Assembly (NCBI GenBank): GCA_005779525.1
Contig: SXIZ01000025.1
Span: forward strand, 1-8,230
DNA length: 8,230 nucleotides
Direction: 5' to 3'
From: Methylococcaceae bacterium
Lineage (GTDB): Bacteria > Pseudomonadota > Gammaproteobacteria > Methylococcales > Methylomonadaceae
The position numbers were made by a program, and so were the translations under genes. Shown here piece by piece: positions 5,511-8,230 of the stretch (its first letter is position 1; the number at the start of each line of letters is the position of its first letter). The notes below the pieces were generated by a model, which did no database searches, had not been told where the DNA came from, and saw nothing but the letters and a program-made list of their open reading frames with translations.

Positions 5511-8230
5511 ATGGCACGTACCCAATTATTCAAACAGCAACTTGCAGAAAAAATTCTATTTCTTGATGGTGCCATGGGGACTATGATTCAAAGCTACAAA
5601 TTAGAAGAAAAGGACTATCGTGGCGAACGCTTTGCGCACTGGGAAGTAGACCTCAAAGGCAATAATGACTTATTGTGCATCACTCAGCCAGACATTATCC
5701 GCGCCATTCATTGTGCTTATTTTGAAGCAGGCTCAGACATTGTTGAAACTAATACCTTTAACTCAACCACTGTTGCCATGGCGGATTACCACATGGAAGC
5801 CTTGGCTTATGAACTGAATGTCGCTGCTGCAAAAATTGCGCGCTCTGCGGCGGATGAATTTACCGCCAAAACCCCTGATAAGCCACGTTTTGTTGCCGGG
5901 GTATTAGGCCCGACCAGCCGCACCAGCTCCATTTCCCCAGATGTGAATGATCCTGGCTTTCGCAACATCTTTTTTGATGATTTAGTCCAAGCTTATACCG
6001 AAGCCACCCAAGGTTTAATCGCCGGAGGCGCAGATTTAATTCTGATCGAAACCATTTTCGATACCTTAAACGCTAAAGCCGCCATTTTTGCAGTTGAACA
6101 GGTCTTCGATACTCTTGGTTATAAATTGCCCGTTATGATTTCAGGGACGATTACAGATGCCTCTGGGCGTACCTTAACCGGGCAAACGGTAGGAGCATTT
6201 TGGAATTCGCTTAAACACGTGCAGCCGATTTCGTTTGGCTTTAACTGTGCCCTAGGCGCGACAGAATTACGCCAATATATTGCAGAACTATCCTCGATTG
6301 CCGATACCCATGTATCTGCGCATCCGAACGCGGGCTTACCCAATGAATTTGGCGAATACGACGAAACCCCGGAAGCTATGGCGAAGGAACTCGCTGACTG
6401 GGCGCAAAATGGCTATCTGAATATCATCGGCGGTTGCTGTGGCACTTCGCCCGCCAATATTAAAGCCATGGTCGAAGCTGTTGCGAAATTTCCACCGCGT
6501 AAAATTCCAGATATACCGAAACAATGTCGTTTATCCGGTCTTGAACCGTTAAACATTACGGCAGAATCCTTGTTCGTTAATGTTGGCGAGCGCACCAACG
6601 TCACAGGCTCTGCTATTTTTAAACGCTTAATTATTGACGGTAATTTTGAGGCGGCATTGGATGTCGCCAGACAGCAAGTGGAAAATGGTGCGCAAATTAT
6701 CGACATTAATATGGATGAAGGCATGCTGGATTCGCAAGAGGCGATGATACGTTTCTTATTGTTAATTGCCGCCGAGCCCGACATTGCTAAAGTTCCGATT
6801 ATGTTAGATTCTTCCAAGTGGGAGATTTTGGAAGCCGGATTAAAATGTATTCAAGGCAAAGGCATCGTCAACTCCATCTCTTTAAAAGAAGGTGAAGCCG
6901 CCTTCGTAAAACATGCAAAACTGGTGCGGCGTTACGGTGCCGCCGTGATCGTCATGGCGTTCGACGAAGCAGGACAAGCGGATACCGAAGCCCGCAAGGT
7001 CGAAATTTGTCAGCGTGCCTATACTATTTTGACGCAAGAAGTAGGCTTTCCTCCAGAAGATATTATCTTTGATCCCAATATTTTTGCAGTTGCAACAGGG
7101 ATTGATGAGCATAACAACTATGGCGTTGATTTTATTCACGCCACGCGCAAAATTAAACAAACACTGCCCCATGCATTGATCTCTGGTGGCGTTTCTAACG
7201 TCTCCTTCTCCTTCCGAGGCAATAACCCCGTACGCGAAGCGATACATGCGGTATTTTTATACCACGCCATTCAGGCGGGGATGTCCATGGGGATCGTCAA
7301 CGCCGGGCAATTAGCTATTTACGAAGACATTCCGCGCGATTTACGTGACGCAGTTGAAGCCGTTATATTAAATACGCATGACGGCAGTGGTACCGATACC
7401 TTGCTAACGATTGCCGACAAATACCGCGGCGATGGAAGCACCAATGAGAAAGCTGCAGAAAATCTGGAATGGCGTAGCTGGTCAGTCAATAAACGCTTAG
7501 AGCATGCGTTGGTCAAAGGCATTACGGACTTTATCGATGAAGATACCGAAGCTGCACGCCTAGAGGCTGAACGCCCCCTGCATGTCATCGAAGGGCCATT
7601 AATGGACGGCATGAATGTCGTCGGTGATTTATTCGGTGCAGGCAAAATGTTTTTACCGCAAGTCGTAAAATCCGCACGGGTCATGAAAAAAGCTGTTGCG
7701 TATTTGATGCCGTTCATGGAAGCCGACAAAATGGCGGGGGATCGCCAGAGTAATGGCAAAATTTTGATGGCCACTGTTAAAGGCGATGTGCATGATATTG
7801 GTAAAAATATTGTCGCGGTGGTGTTACAGTGCAATAACTACGACGTGATCGATTTAGGCGTCATGGTACCCGCAGAAAAGATTTTACAAACGGCTCGACT
7901 GGAAAAGGTTGATATTATTGGCTTAAGCGGCTTAATTACACCGTCGTTAGATGAAATGGTGCATGTCGCCAAAGAAATGCAACGTCAAGGCTTCACCATT
8001 CCCTTAATGATCGGTGGTGCAACCACCTCCCGCGCCCATACCGCTGTCAAAATTGAGCCGCATTATCAAGGTGCAACCGTGTATGTGACGGATGCTTCAC
8101 GGGGTGTCGGTGTCGCCAGCAACTTGTTAAGTGCGGATTTGCAAGAAAACTTCAAACAAAACCTTCGTCAAGAATACGCCGAAGTTCGCGAGCGTCATAA
8201 AGGCAAAGAAGCCAAAACCAAGCAACACCC
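5511..8230 (+). CDS. metH: Cobalamin-dependent methionine synthase (5-methyltetrahydrofolate-homocysteine methyltransferase), 3' end cut by window edge
   Basis: The enzyme moves the methyl group of 5-methyltetrahydrofolate to homocysteine through cobalamin, giving methionine and tetrahydrofolate in the cytoplasm. There are 906 visible codons of a family length near 1,225. Domains in order: a homocysteine/zinc domain (1 to about 330) with DGAMGTM (19-25), ETNTFN, and zinc ligands Cys246, Cys309 and Cys310; a methyl-folate (pterin) domain (about 355-620) with ERTNVTGS from 360 and DINMDEG at 398-404; a B12 cap domain with MDGMNVVGDLFG from 698; and a B12-binding domain with DVHDIG at 759-764, whose His761 is the lower cobalt ligand (His759 in E. 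coli). The C-terminal AdoMet reactivation domain lies beyond the edge. The ATG at 5511 lines up with known N-termini, though no clear Shine-Dalgarno sequence precedes it. The reading frame is intact throughout. Confidence 0.98.
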   Translation, partial: MARTQLFKQQLAEKILFLDGAMGTMIQSYKLEEKDYRGERFAHWEVDLKGNNDLLCITQPDIIRAIHCAYFEAGSDIVETNTFNSTTVAMADYHMEALAYELNVAAAKIARSAADEFTAKTPDKPRFVAGVLGPTSRTSSISPDVNDPGFRNIFFDDLVQAYTEATQGLIAGGADLILIETIFDTLNAKAAIFAVEQVFDTLGYKLPVMISGTITDASGRTLTGQTVGAFWNSLKHVQPISFGFNCALGATELRQYIAELSSIADTHVSAHPNAGLPNEFGEYDETPEAMAKELADWAQNGYLNIIGGCCGTSPANIKAMVEAVAKFPPRKIPDIPKQCRLSGLEPLNITAESLFVNVGERTNVTGSAIFKRLIIDGNFEAALDVARQQVENGAQIIDINMDEGMLDSQEAMIRFLLLIAAEPDIAKVPIMLDSSKWEILEAGLKCIQGKGIVNSISLKEGEAAFVKHAKLVRRYGAAVIVMAFDEAGQADTEARKVEICQRAYTILTQEVGFPPEDIIFDPNIFAVATGIDEHNNYGVDFIHATRKIKQTLPHALISGGVSNVSFSFRGNNPVREAIHAVFLYHAIQAGMSMGIVNAGQLAIYEDIPRDLRDAVEAVILNTHDGSGTDTLLTIADKYRGDGSTNEKAAENLEWRSWSVNKRLEHALVKGITDFIDEDTEAARLEAERPLHVIEGPLMDGMNVVGDLFGAGKMFLPQVVKSARVMKKAVAYLMPFMEADKMAGDRQSNGKILMATVKGDVHDIGKNIVAVVLQCNNYDVIDLGVMVPAEKILQTARLEKVDIIGLSGLITPSLDEMVHVAKEMQRQGFTIPLMIGGATTSRAHTAVKIEPHYQGATVYVTDASRGVGVASNLLSADLQENFKQNLRQEYAEVRERHKGKEAKTKQH

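Noticed and set aside
6119..7834. Several long minus-strand open frames (6119-6343, 6336-6524, 6413-6817, 6882-7247, 7319-7834)
   Set aside because: All lie antisense to the intact, highly conserved metH frame; their translations show no domain and no ribosome binding sites were apparent.

Overview
The window looks like ordinary chromosomal DNA of a moderately AT-rich gammaproteobacterium. The best evidence is the right-hand gene, a cobalamin-dependent methionine synthase (metH) that follows the enterobacterial/Acinetobacter-type protein almost residue for residue. A DUF2970 small membrane protein and a NodT-type lipoprotein efflux channel fit the same group. I cannot name a genus from the sequence.

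Left part (1-1900). The window opens inside a minus-strand gene for an outer-membrane efflux lipoprotein (TolC/NodT/OprM type), whose C-terminus lies off the left edge. Upstream of it is a stretch of about 370 bases with no clear protein gene. It holds an inverted repeat, a plus-strand promoter-like sequence, a run of six GGA motifs and a strong hairpin, so it could encode a small RNA of the CsrA-sequestering kind; this is a hypothesis. It is followed by a tiny 40-residue lipoprotein gene on the minus strand with a near-perfect ribosome binding site and its own promoter.

Middle part (1916-4296). A 633-residue minus-strand membrane protein joins an HTTM (vitamin K-dependent gamma-carboxylase-like) domain to a DUF393 thioredoxin-like CxxC domain. 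Upstream, and separated by a good rho-independent terminator, is a 43-residue single-span membrane peptide. Its promoter carries a perfect 12-bp palindrome overlapping the -10 box.

Right part (4297-8230). A divergent plus-strand pair encodes a secreted lipocalin-like protein (GTG start) and a three-span membrane protein of unknown function, and ends at a strong terminator. A convergent DUF2970 gene sits between that terminator and metH, which reads rightwards off the window edge (906 codons visible of roughly 1,225).

The genes do not form one pathway. Efflux, methionine synthesis and several small envelope proteins are separate transcription units. No mobile element, CRISPR array, tRNA or rRNA was seen. 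The most interesting points are the HTTM-DUF393 fusion, the possible GGA-rich small RNA, and the palindrome-controlled 43-residue peptide.
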